NCBI RefSeq assembly: GCF_009741735.1
Contig: NZ_WHOH01000001.1
Location: forward strand, 1,550,001-1,614,000
Length of the DNA stretch: 64,000 bases
Source of the DNA: Lentibacillus sp. JNUCC-1
GTDB lineage: Bacteria; Bacillota; Bacilli; Bacillales; Amphibacillaceae
Direction: 5' to 3'
In this document: positions 49,872 to 58,261 of the stretch, one piece after another
Position numbering within the stretch: the stretch's first letter is position 1
How the letters are laid out: each line of letters begins with the position of its first letter
Translations under genes and position numbers: made by a program
The notes under the pieces: model-generated
Told to the model about the DNA's origin: nothing
What the model saw: the letters and a program-made list of their open reading frames with translations, nothing else
Database searches by the model: none

Positions 49872-51086
49872 TTATGCTTCGGCGAGGCCGAGGGTTTGGT
49901 GTAGTGCGTTCATGGTGACTTTGAGGTCTTTGTCGTGGACGAGGACCCATATGGTTGTATGGCTTTCGGCTGATTGCAGTACCTGCACGTCGGAGTTTGT
50001 AAGGGCCCCGTTTATTTTGGATGAGACGTCAGGCACACCGGTAATCTCTGGCCCGACAGCACATACCTTGGCACAGTTCTGAGTGATTTCGGGTTCATAC
50101 CCCAATGAGTCCAATATCTGAACTGCTTTATCCATCAACTTGTGTGGGATGGTATAAATCAGTTTCGACTGTGAAACATTGATGAAATCGACCGATATTC
50201 CTGCGTCGGCCATCGCTTCGAAGACTAATGTTTGATGGTGATTGATTTCGTCGTTGATGACAATCTGAATCTGGGTGACTTCTGACATATGGGCAATGCC
50301 TGTCATCAACTGAGCAGTCCGGCTTTCAGTCTCAGTTTCTTTCGTTTCGGTAATCAACGTGCCGGTTTCCGAGGAATAGTTGGAGCGAACACGCATTGGA
50401 ATTTTATCTTGCATCGCGATTTCCACCGCATAGGGATGCACAACCTTAGCCCCCTGATAGGCTAAATCACAAATCTCTTTGTAAGTAACCACATCAAGCA
50501 GACGTGCATCATCAACGACGCGCGGGTCTGCTGTCATGATTCCACTGACGTCGGTGAAAATTTCAATGCGTTCAGCTTTCAAAGCAGCTCCCAACGCAGC
50601 AGCCGAGGTATCACTTCCTCCCCGCCCGAGGGTGGTTATGTCACCTTGCTCGGTCCTGCCCTGGAATCCCGCCACGACCACCACGTCATGTGTTTTGAAT
50701 TCATGCATCAAGCGCTTCGTTTCGATCCGTTTAATGGTCGCTTCTGTAAAATGGTCATCTGTGATAAACCCAGCCTGAGCGCCGGTCAGGGCTGTCGCTG
50801 ACACATCACGTTTCCCCAACTCATTTGCCATCTTGACCGCTGAGATCGTTTCACCGCAGGACACCAACAGATCAAGCTCCCGATCGGAACTGTTCTGCCC
50901 CAAGTCATCCACCAGACCGAGCAGCGTATCTGTCGCATATGGATCCGGGCTCCTGCCCATCGCTGAAACAACGACGGCAACTTTATAACCCGCTCCCACA
51001 GCCTCTTTAATATGACCTGTAACATGTTCACGACTTTCAGCAGTTTGAACAGAAGTTCCACCAAACTTTTGCACTAAAATATCCAT
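49872..51086 (-). CDS. lysC: Aspartokinase of the ectoine operon
   Basis: The 404-residue protein has a kinase domain (VQKFGGTSV, FQGRTEQGDITTLGRGGSDTSAAAL) and two C-terminal ACT domains (VTQIQIVINDEINHHQTL; KVCAVGPEITGVPDVSSKI), as in DapG-type aspartokinases. It phosphorylates aspartate, the first step towards aspartate semialdehyde for ectoine. AGGGGGAA precedes the ATG. There is no lysine riboswitch in the 77 bases upstream, so control is probably through ectoine-operon transcription. It follows asd closely. Confidence 0.93.
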   Translation of the reverse strand: MDILVQKFGGTSVQTAESREHVTGHIKEAVGAGYKVAVVVSAMGRSPDPYATDTLLGLVDDLGQNSSDRELDLLVSCGETISAVKMANELGKRDVSATALTGAQAGFITDDHFTEATIKRIETKRLMHEFKTHDVVVVAGFQGRTEQGDITTLGRGGSDTSAAALGAALKAERIEIFTDVSGIMTADPRVVDDARLLDVVTYKEICDLAYQGAKVVHPYAVEIAMQDKIPMRVRSNYSSETGTLITETKETETESRTAQLMTGIAHMSEVTQIQIVINDEINHHQTLVFEAMADAGISVDFINVSQSKLIYTIPHKLMDKAVQILDSLGYEPEITQNCAKVCAVGPEITGVPDVSSKINGALTNSDVQVLQSAESHTTIWVLVHDKDLKVTMNALHQTLGLAEA

Positions 51087-51163
51087 GCTTTCCCCCTACT
51101 TTTATCATTGATAAAAAATTGCAATTGCTTTATAACGTACATCTCAAGAAAACCTGTCATTAA

Positions 51164-52210
51164 TTAAGACTGTCCGCTCCCCGCCAATTTTTCAGCGATT
51201 TGAACCGTGTTCAATGCTGCTCCTTTCAGCAGGTTATCGGAAACGACCCATAAATGAAATCCGCGATCATTGTCCAAGTCTTTACGAATCCGTCCTACAA
51301 ACACGTCATCTTTTCCTTCAGCACTGAGCGGTGTTGGATAGAGCTGACTGTCCGGATCATCTTCAAGCACAACACCCGGCGCATCTTTTAAAATCCGTTT
51401 AAGATCCGCAACGGAAACACCATCTTGCTCCACCTCAATATAGATGCTTTCCGCATGCGAACGGAAAATAGGCAGGCGTACACAAGTGGCAGATACGGCT
51501 AAATCCGGCATGTGAAGCAGTTTTTTCGTCTCGTTCACCATTTTCATTTCCTCAAAGGTGAACCCGTTATCTGTGAAAACATCAATCTGCGGCAGCGCGT
51601 TGAAGGCGATCGGGTAATGTTTCTCGTCCCCTTTAACCGGAAGAACAGAACTGGTCATGTCTTCACCTTTTAAAAATTGTCCTGTTTGTGCTGCCAGCTC
51701 TTCGTTTGCCTCAAGCCCCGCTCCCGAAACAGCCTGATACGTTGAGACAATGATCCGTTTCAAGCCAAAATGCTGTTTGAGCGGATTTAATGCCGTTACC
51801 ATCTGGATCGTTGAGCAATTTGGATTGGCAATGATGCCGTTATGCTTATCCAAATCCCCATGGTTGACTTCAGGCACAACGAGCGGCACATTTTCATCCA
51901 TTCGAAAAGCACTTGTATTGTCAATCACGACCGCGCCACTACTGACAGCCGCCTCGGCAAGCTGGCGCGATATCGAGCCGCCTGCAGAAAATAATGCAAT
52001 ATCAATGTTTTCGAAGCTGTTCGGTGTGGCCTCTTCAATCGTAAGTTCTGTATCACGGAATGTGACTTTTTTACCTTGAGACCGTTTAGATGCAAGCAAT
52101 TTCATAGTGCCGATCTGCAAGGATGACTTTTCCAGCAAACGGATAATTTCCTCGCCAACCGCCCCTGTTGCACCGACAACGGCTATGTTTTTAGACTCTT
52201 TATCGACCAA
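51164..52210 (-). CDS. asd: Aspartate-semialdehyde dehydrogenase
   Basis: The 348-residue protein has NADP loop VVGATGAVGEEIIRLLE, catalytic cysteine in GIIANPNCSTIQMV and the C-terminal LPIFRSHAESIYIEVE with the active-site His. It makes aspartate 4-semialdehyde, the substrate of EctB and of lysine, threonine and methionine synthesis. TTG 52210 follows AAGGAG by nine bases. It sits between ectC and lysC as in extended ectABC-asd-ask clusters. Confidence 0.95.
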   Translation of the reverse strand: MVDKESKNIAVVGATGAVGEEIIRLLEKSSLQIGTMKLLASKRSQGKKVTFRDTELTIEEATPNSFENIDIALFSAGGSISRQLAEAAVSSGAVVIDNTSAFRMDENVPLVVPEVNHGDLDKHNGIIANPNCSTIQMVTALNPLKQHFGLKRIIVSTYQAVSGAGLEANEELAAQTGQFLKGEDMTSSVLPVKGDEKHYPIAFNALPQIDVFTDNGFTFEEMKMVNETKKLLHMPDLAVSATCVRLPIFRSHAESIYIEVEQDGVSVADLKRILKDAPGVVLEDDPDSQLYPTPLSAEGKDDVFVGRIRKDLDNDRGFHLWVVSDNLLKGAALNTVQIAEKLAGSGQS

Positions 52211-52250
52211 TGTATATAACTCCTTTTTCTGCAGTTATACGTCATGTGTT

Positions 52251-52287
52251 CCAATCGGCGAGGAGGGCGCGCCTCCTGCCAATTGGT
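52251..52287. other. GC-rich hairpin between ectC and asd
   Basis: CCAATCGGCGAGGAGG and CCTCCTGCCAATTGG form a long imperfect stem around GCGCG. No T tract follows on the minus strand, so it is more likely an mRNA stabiliser, processing site or partial attenuator than a terminator. Confidence 0.55.
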
Positions 52288-52318
52288 CTTCATAGACTTT
52301 TTCAAAAAGGCTGCTTAA

Positions 52319-52708
52319 TTAAGCCTCCAATAGAGGATAGACGCCCTCTTCATCATGCGTTTCTTTTCCGGTTAATGGCGGGTTAAACACGCAGATCATC
52401 CGCATGTCTTCTGTGCCGCCGCGCAAATAATGTTCATCATGCTCATCTAACGCATAGACGGTACCGCTCTTGATGGGATACACCTTTCCATCGCTGACGG
52501 TTTCAATCTCGCCGTTACCTGCAATACAATACACAGCCTCAAGGTGGTTTTTATACCAGATATGTGTTTCGGTGCCTGCACGAATAATCGTATCGTGCAG
52601 CGAAAAACCCATATTATCTTTGGTCAAAAGCAGACGTCTGCTCGACCAATTTTCTGTTGATGTTTCATCCTCTGACCCGATAACTTCTTCAAGCGTTTTT
52701 ACTAGCAT
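52319..52708 (-). CDS. ectC: L-ectoine synthase
   Basis: The 129-residue cupin has [29 protein letters not shown] and [28 protein letters not shown], conserved in EctC, which cyclises N-gamma-acetyl-diaminobutyrate to ectoine. ATG 52708 overlaps the ectB end by 20 bases and has GGGAGG upstream. The longer frame start is inside ectB. Confidence 0.96.
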   Translation of the reverse strand: MLVKTLEEVIGSEDETSTENWSSRRLLLTKDNMGFSLHDTIIRAGTETHIWYKNHLEAVYCIAGNGEIETVSDGKVYPIKSGTVYALDEHDEHYLRGGTEDMRMICVFNPPLTGKETHDEEGVYPLLEA

Positions 52709-53999
52709 GCATAGGCCTCCCAACCACTGTATTCAGTACGTGTTTAATACTTTCCTCGATAATTTCAAAACCTTTATCCAAACCTTCTTTGTCTATGACC
52801 AGCGGCGGCAGAAGTTTCATAACTTCATCGTCTGATCCGGAGGTTTCCATGATCAGGCCACGTTCAAAGGCGGCATTACATATTTTTTCCGCCACGCCGT
52901 CACCTTCCCAGGCAATCCCCTGCATCAGACCTCGACCGCGTAATTCACCTTTAAGGTCTGGATATTTAACGAGCAATTCTGCCAATTTTTCGCTGACATA
53001 GTCCCCTTTTTCTCGAACAGACTGACTGAATTGGTCATCCTTCCAAAACGACAGCGCCTCAGTTGCTGTAACAAACGCAAAATTGTTGCCGCGGAATGTT
53101 CCGTTATGTTCCGCAGGGCTCCATGTGTCGTGTTCAGGTTTGATCAAAGTGATCGCCATTGGAAAACCGTAACCGCCGATTGATTTCGAAAGGCAGATTA
53201 TGTCCGGCTGGATCCCTGCTGGTTCAAAACTGAAGAACGTTCCCGTTCGGCCATTCCCAGCTTGAACATCGTCAACAATGAGCAAGATGTCCCAGCGCTT
53301 GCAAATCGCTTCAATTTTTTGCAGCCATTCAAAACTGGCAGCGTTAATACCGCCTTCTCCCTGAACAGTCTCCAAAATAATCGCTGCAGGGATTTCAACA
53401 CCGCTGCTTCCGTTTTCCAGCATTTTTTCCAGGTAAACGGCTGAGTCCAGCCCCTCCATGTAGTTGTCAAAAGGCATGGCAACTGTATTGGTTAATGGAA
53501 TTCCGGCACCTTTGCGTTTCGCGTCATTCCCTGTGACAGAAAGCGCTCCGATCGTCATTCCATGAAACCCATTCGTGAAGCCAATAACTGTTTTGCGACC
53601 TGTGTTTTTGCGGGCAAGTTTCAGCGCACTTTCAACTGTATTGGCACCCGTCGGCCCAGTGAACATGATTTTGTAATCCATATTTCTTGGCTTTAGAATG
53701 GTCTCGTTGAACTGTTCCAAAAAGTCTTTCCGTGCCACGGTGCCCATATCCAAACTATGAGCAATCCCGTCGCTTTTAATGTATTCAATCAGTTTCTCTT
53801 GCATTTGATCATTGTTATGTCCGTAATTAAGGGTCCCGGCGCCAGCAAAAAAGTCAATGTACTCATTGCCGTCAACGTCCCAGATCTTATATCCTTTTGA
53901 ACTTTTGAAGACCGTTGGAAAGCTCCGGCTGTAACTGCGCACCTGAGATTCCAACTCTTCAAAAACGTGCATGGGTGAATCCTGTTCTAAAACAGTCAT
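52689..53999 (-). CDS. ectB: Diaminobutyrate-2-oxoglutarate aminotransferase
   Basis: The 436-residue class III aminotransferase has the PLP lysine in [16 protein letters not shown] and substrate-loop [10 protein letters not shown]. It converts aspartate semialdehyde to 2,4-diaminobutyrate with glutamate. AGGAGG precedes ATG 53999 at normal distance. In typical clusters ectA lies immediately upstream; here about 700 bp with a palindromic element intervene, so ectB may rely on read-through or an internal promoter. Confidence 0.96.
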   Translation of the reverse strand: MTVLEQDSPMHVFEELESQVRSYSRSFPTVFKSSKGYKIWDVDGNEYIDFFAGAGTLNYGHNNDQMQEKLIEYIKSDGIAHSLDMGTVARKDFLEQFNETILKPRNMDYKIMFTGPTGANTVESALKLARKNTGRKTVIGFTNGFHGMTIGALSVTGNDAKRKGAGIPLTNTVAMPFDNYMEGLDSAVYLEKMLENGSSGVEIPAAIILETVQGEGGINAASFEWLQKIEAICKRWDILLIVDDVQAGNGRTGTFFSFEPAGIQPDIICLSKSIGGYGFPMAITLIKPEHDTWSPAEHNGTFRGNNFAFVTATEALSFWKDDQFSQSVREKGDYVSEKLAELLVKYPDLKGELRGRGLMQGIAWEGDGVAEKICNAAFERGLIMETSGSDDEVMKLLPPLVIDKEGLDKGFEIIEESIKHVLNTVVGRPMHASKNA

Positions 54000-54077
54000 T
54001 AAAATGTATCCTCCTATTTTTTACTAACTTTTATTTAGGCTTGAAAGGTAGTTGCTTTTACAGTTCCGATAGTCGGC

Positions 54078-54659
54078 ACAAACTGCGAACGAGAGAACCT
54101 CGCTCATACTCAAGGTGAGAGAATCGTGATTTGCGCTCCGGGAAGTCGCTTTAACTTTATCACAGCTCAAGTGCGACATCTGTTCAAGAAACCCACTTTC
54201 ACAGTGTCTTCTAGCCGCGGGCACGGCCTCAGCCTCCTTGCCCCGGCAAGGGGTATGTCGACGTTGTCCGCAAAGGACGGTTTTAGTCGACCCTCCTTAA
54301 TGTACCGCTATGGGGTCTTCAGACTCGTGCTGTTCCCGCAGGAGTCGACTCCCCTCCGCTCCAATCACTTCATGTTAGTCAGAGCTTGAGCCATACCTCT
54401 CCCAAAAGTTATAAGAAAGGAAGCACTCCTCACCAAGCTCGGGGAAAACACGGAGACTCCTGTGGGATGCAAAGCCTCGGTGAGACCCCGGAGTGCGATA
54501 TAGGGGAAGAAAGGCTAAAACCGCGACGTCCTGTCGCAACCCCTTCATGACCCACATCCTGTGGGCCCGAGGCTCAGCAGCGCCCGCGGAAAGCGCAGTG
54601 TTTACCCCGAGCGACCGCAGGAGGCAGATATAGCGAGCTCAATTACATCGCAGTTTATG
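54078..54659. repeat. Palindromic interspersed element, copy 3, between ectB and ectA
   Basis: The ends are ACAAACTGCGAAC (54078-54090) and TCGCAGTTTATG (54648-54659). Against copy 2 it has two extra pieces at hairpin positions: about 64 bp after GGAAGTCGCTTT (54154-54217), and about 80 bp starting after GACCCCGGAG (54493-54572) with its own stems GCGACGTCCTGTCGC and CCCACATCCTGTGGG. It retains the site CCCGCAG-GAGTCGAC that IS110 used in copy 2. The whole 54000-54702 gap is occupied by this element and short flanks. Confidence 0.82.
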
Positions 54660-54702
54660 GATATCGTGCCTTCTTATTGCAACAACCTTTATAAAAATGC
54701 CT

Positions 54703-55230
54703 TTATTTAAAAGGTCCAATGAGATGCATGAGTTCATCTTCATGTCCCTCTTCAGGGAAATCTTCGGCGGTAAAGCAGTCAGACACTTCGATGTTTGTGT
54801 CTAAGCTCCGTGCCAAACCGTTGAATAGCTTGCGTGATGGGGTGTTCGAGGGTGATACGGTCGCCTCTACATAGCGAACATTTTCACAAATGTCGCGCTC
54901 CAAAATATGATGCAGCATCTTAGAAGCCAAACCTTTTCCTCGTTGTTCACCGTCGACAGCAACTTGCCAAATGAACAATTTATCAGGTGATGCAGGTTTG
55001 ATGAAGCCAGAGATAAAACCGACAATCTGACCATCAGCCTCTACCACCACAGATGTATCGCTGAAGACAGAACACCACATCAGGTAGCTGTATGAGGAGT
55101 TTAAATCAAGCACTCCTGTTTCTTTGATCAATGTCCATACGCCTGCCCCATCATCTAAAGTGGGCTCGCGAAACGTTTCCATTGCCTCTGTTTTACTTAC
55201 CGTTGCGCTTCTTGCTGGGATGAAAATCAC
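54703..55230 (-). CDS. ectA: Diaminobutyrate acetyltransferase
   Basis: This GNAT protein of up to 175 residues has EctA hallmarks TGVLDLNSSYSYLMWCSVFSDTSVV, FIWQVAVDGEQRGKGLASKML (acetyl-CoA loop) and EATVSPSNTPSRKLF. It makes N-gamma-acetyl-diaminobutyrate for EctC. The start is unclear. GTG 55230 overlaps the GGAGG site, the in-frame ATG is as late as 55182, and an ATC at 55221 is spaced best. The promoter TTGACT-16-TATATT lies upstream. It is separated from ectB by the palindromic element. Confidence 0.92.
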   Translation of the reverse strand: MIFIPARSATVSKTEAMETFREPTLDDGAGVWTLIKETGVLDLNSSYSYLMWCSVFSDTSVVVEADGQIVGFISGFIKPASPDKLFIWQVAVDGEQRGKGLASKMLHHILERDICENVRYVEATVSPSNTPSRKLFNGLARSLDTNIEVSDCFTAEDFPEEGHEDELMHLIGPFK

Positions 55231-55284
55231 CTCCGTTTTTTTCGCACTTGTGATGTGCTGAGAATAACTTAACGCATGTATTTC

Positions 55285-55312
55285 AATATAACAGTATTAA
55301 AATTAGAGTCAA
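55285..55312 (-). promoter_or_regulatory. ectA promoter
   Basis: On the minus strand TTGACT (55307-55312), 16 bp of A/T-rich sequence, TATATT (55285-55290), with about 50 bases of leader before the ribosome site. No obvious operator is visible. Confidence 0.65.
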
Positions 55313-55626
55313 AATCGGTTAATTGAGATATTTAACCATATATGTTCATTAAACTTGCTGGAGGGAGCTTGATCTTTATAAAGACTTAATTGCTCCGAAT
55401 TAGAAGCGTATGCGCCGAATTTCTCTAACCCAATTTATGGAAGTGCGTTTCGGAATCGCCCTTAAAGTGTTGATATGACAAGGTTTATTAGAGGTTCTAC
55501 AAAAATCATAAATATTGATATTTCTCTTCAAGAAAAAATTTTTGGTTTTTTATATCCAGCGGTGCGTTTATTAAGGAGGTATGATCACCCTCCTTCATAA
55601 AAAATTAACGTAACCCGTTTATTTAT

Positions 55627-55668
55627 TTCGACAACAATCGACATAAACCGGGAAGTGACAGGCACCGC
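55627..55668 (+). repeat. GGGAAGTGACAGGCAC repeat, copy 10
   Basis: TTCGACAACAATCGACATAAACC followed by GGGAAGTGACAGGCACCGC. It lies in the 55231-55777 intergenic space, which otherwise shows only a hairpin AAGGAGG-TATGATCAC-CCTCCTT (about 55575-55596) and a TATAAT box at 55739-55746 for the next gene. Confidence 0.85.
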
Positions 55669-55777
55669 TCCACAGGTACCGCCCCAGCGCTGGGACCATC
55701 TCGTGGGACCACTCCGCACATAGTTACCACGTTTGTGGTTATAATATCGTGTATTCATTTTTAGGAGGGTTGTGGGT

Positions 55778-56797
55778 ATGGAGGGTAAGCGAATTAATTT
55801 GACTTCTGGGGAGATTGGGTCTCTTTGGACTGCTTATATGAATGAAAGTATGACAAAGCAGGTCATGGCTTTTGTGCTGCAGCACATTGAGGATACGGAC
55901 ATCAAGCCTGTCGTTCAGGCCTCCTATCAAATGTCCATCAATCAGGTTGAACGTTTGTTGGGTATTTTTGAAAAAGAAGATTTTGCAGTTCCAGATGGAT
56001 TCACGGAACAAGACGTCAACATGCAGGCACCTTGGCTTTTTTCTGATGTTTTTTGCCTGATATATGTAAATCATATGACAAAAGTTGGAATGGTCTTTTA
56101 TAGCGGAATCGTTGCCATGATCGATCGAGAAGACATACGGAATCATTTTACTCAGGCTTTGACTGAGGCGTCCAGCTTATATAATCAGTCAAAGGATGTC
56201 ATGCTCTCTAAAGGGGTGAATAGCAGACCACCAAGCATAGAAGTTCCCAAGAAAAGTGACTATATTGATCAAAAAGATTACTTTAGCGGGTTAAAACCCT
56301 TTAGCAACAAACGACCATTAAACGCTATTGAAATCTCTTATTTGTATGGGAATGTGCTGACAAATGAACTGGGGTCCAAATTAAGCATGGCATTTGCCCA
56401 AACCTCTCCGTCCAAGGAGGTTCAAGAATTTATGATTCGTGCCAAAGAAATTTCAGAAAAACACATTCAAATTTTCACGGATACATTAATGCAAGAAGAT
56501 ATTTTTACACCACAGGCTCCAGATGTCAGTGTCAGTGAATCAACGACACAAACTTTTTCAGACAAAATGATGATGTTTCATATCAACCTGCTTGAAGCAG
56601 CTGGGATCGGAAACTATACCACAGCCGGTGCCGCAAGCCAACGGAGCGACCTCATGGTTAACTATGAACGCTTATCACTAGAAGTTGCCCGTCTGGCCAA
56701 GAGTGGTGCTGATATCATGATCAAGAACAACTGGCTTGAAAAACCGCCCACTCCGAAAGATCGTGAAAAATTGATAAAGCAAAAACATGATGAATAA
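55778..56797 (+). CDS. DUF3231 protein (two tandem domains)
   Basis: The 339-residue helical protein is built of two similar halves: LTSGEIGSLWTAYMNESMTKQVMAFVLQHI in the first, LNAIEISYLYGNVLTNELGSKLSMAF in the second. Each is a ferritin-like four-helix DUF3231 unit common in spore-formers. The ATG at 55778 is spaced best from AGGAGG; GTG 55772 is an alternative. The function is unknown. A hairpin terminator follows. Confidence 0.85.
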   Translation: MEGKRINLTSGEIGSLWTAYMNESMTKQVMAFVLQHIEDTDIKPVVQASYQMSINQVERLLGIFEKEDFAVPDGFTEQDVNMQAPWLFSDVFCLIYVNHMTKVGMVFYSGIVAMIDREDIRNHFTQALTEASSLYNQSKDVMLSKGVNSRPPSIEVPKKSDYIDQKDYFSGLKPFSNKRPLNAIEISYLYGNVLTNELGSKLSMAFAQTSPSKEVQEFMIRAKEISEKHIQIFTDTLMQEDIFTPQAPDVSVSESTTQTFSDKMMMFHINLLEAAGIGNYTTAGAASQRSDLMVNYERLSLEVARLAKSGADIMIKNNWLEKPPTPKDREKLIKQKHDE

Positions 56798-56819
56798 GCA
56801 CAAGGAGCAAACTCACTAA

Positions 56820-56848
56820 ACCTAACCCCTACCGAACGGGGTTAGGCT
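56820..56848 (+). terminator. Hairpin after the DUF3231 gene
   Basis: CTAACCCC and GGGGTTAG pair around TACCGAAC. The T tract is poor. GGGGTTAGGCTGC recurs near 58230, so this hairpin may be part of another short repeat. Confidence 0.6.
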
Positions 56849-56900
56849 GCATCAGAAAGTAACAAAAATGAATGACGTTTAATCATCATTTTTAAATCAA

Positions 56901-56933
56901 AAAAGCCAGAGCTATCGGGATAGCTCCAAGCTT
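56901..56933 (-). terminator. Terminator of the PAS histidine kinase gene
   Basis: On the minus strand GGAGCTATC and GATAGCTC form a stem, followed by TGGC and TTTTTT. Confidence 0.8.
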
Positions 56934-56935
56934 AG

Positions 56936-57997
56936 TTACTGTTCCGCTACCACGGGGATCTTAATTGTAAATGTCGTTCCTTTTCCTTCTACACTGTCGA
57001 CATGAATTGTTCCATTATGATTCTGCACGATGTTACGAGTTACCTTTAATCCCAAACCCGTGCCTTTTTCTTTCGTCGTGTAAAAGGATTCCCACATTCG
57101 GTCCAGTTGTTCTTGAGACATACCTTGCCCAGTGTCTGAAATGGTGAGCGTTGCTTCATTGCTACTGGTTTTGTGTACAGCAACAGCAATCTTACCATGA
57201 TTGTCAGTCGCATCAATAGCATTAACGACAATATTTAATAATGCCTGCTTGAGCTGAACTTCATCACCGTACACGTCTATGAATTCCGTGTCATGTTCCA
57301 GGGAAATGCCGATATGTTTCTTTTCAGTTTTAGCTTCTACAAGCGTAATCATATCTTTGGCAACTTCAACCACATTGAGATGCGCAAAGTTCTGATCGTG
57401 TCGTTTTGCAAAAAACAACAGATTGTTGGCGATCTTTTCAACGCGTTCAACTTCTTTGGCCATTGTCTCTGTATAGATTAGATGTTTTCCCGAAACTTCA
57501 TGACGGATCAAATCCAGAAATCCTTTAATAATAGTTAAAGGGTTGCGCACCTCATGAACAATTGAAGCTGCCAATTCTCCCATAACTGCCATTTTTTCCG
57601 ATTCCATTGTCACACGTTGCAGTTCAATTTTATCTGTGATGTCCTGGGCAACAGCTTGTATCATTGTTATACCATTATGGCAAAAAGCACCTGAACTGAT
57701 TTCAACAGGAATGATATTTACTTTTGCATCCATCACTTCTACCTGGATGGGACTGGAAAGTTTACCGCCTTCCTTAAGTACATTCAGCCGTTCTTCACAA
57801 AGATCATGATAATCTGAAAGGATAAACTCATGATAACTGTTGTTTAGAACCTCTTCTCTCTTCTCAGCCTTCAATAAATGGAGAGCAGCCTTATTGATAT
57901 ACACTATTTCTGCATCCCTTATTATAAACGTCGCTGCTGTAGAGTGCTCGAGTAACTGATGAAAATCTAATTTTGTGCCATCTACCTCCGTAATCAA
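56936..57997 (-). CDS. PAS-domain sensor histidine kinase
   Basis: The protein has 353 residues: a PAS domain (about 8-120, HSTAATFIIRDAEIVYINKAALHLL), HisKA with the phosphoacceptor in ASIVHEVRNPLTIIKGFL, and HATPase_c with N-box NIVVNAIDATDN, G-boxes ISDTGQGMS and GTGLGLKVTRNIV. It has no membrane segment, so it is cytoplasmic, as are the sporulation kinases KinA/KinE, and no response regulator is adjacent. TTG 57997 has GGTGGGGGG seven bases upstream. It may feed the sporulation phosphorelay (inference). Confidence 0.9.
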   Translation of the reverse strand: MITEVDGTKLDFHQLLEHSTAATFIIRDAEIVYINKAALHLLKAEKREEVLNNSYHEFILSDYHDLCEERLNVLKEGGKLSSPIQVEVMDAKVNIIPVEISSGAFCHNGITMIQAVAQDITDKIELQRVTMESEKMAVMGELAASIVHEVRNPLTIIKGFLDLIRHEVSGKHLIYTETMAKEVERVEKIANNLLFFAKRHDQNFAHLNVVEVAKDMITLVEAKTEKKHIGISLEHDTEFIDVYGDEVQLKQALLNIVVNAIDATDNHGKIAVAVHKTSSNEATLTISDTGQGMSQEQLDRMWESFYTTKEKGTGLGLKVTRNIVQNHNGTIHVDSVEGKGTTFTIKIPVVAEQ

Positions 57998-58171
57998 GCA
58001 GATTCCCCCCACCTTTGTTCATGACTTTAACAATTAAAAATGAAAACTACTATACTATTCAATAATATAAATGGTATGCGTAGTTATGTAAAGGCTTTCA
58101 TATTGTTATTTGAATCACAAGCGTCGTTAAGCTTAGAATGGAATCGATTAGGCATACGCTCCGGCAATACC

Positions 58172-58222
58172 ATTCGACATAAACCGACACAAACCGGGAA
58201 GTGACAGGCACTTGTCGAATTC
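58172..58222 (+). repeat. GGGAAGTGACAGGCAC repeat, copy 11
   Basis: TTCGACATAAACCGACACAAACC, GGGAAGTGACAGGCAC, TTGTCGAATTC. TTCGACA and TGTCGAA form an outer inverted repeat. Intergenic between the kinase start and the end of the GGDEF gene. Confidence 0.85.
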
Positions 58223-58261
58223 TACCGAGCGGGGTTAGGCTGCTTGAGTAATTTCCCTCTC

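Noticed and set aside
51087..51163. Lysine riboswitch in front of lysC
   Set aside because: Only 77 bases separate asd from lysC and no L-box elements are visible.
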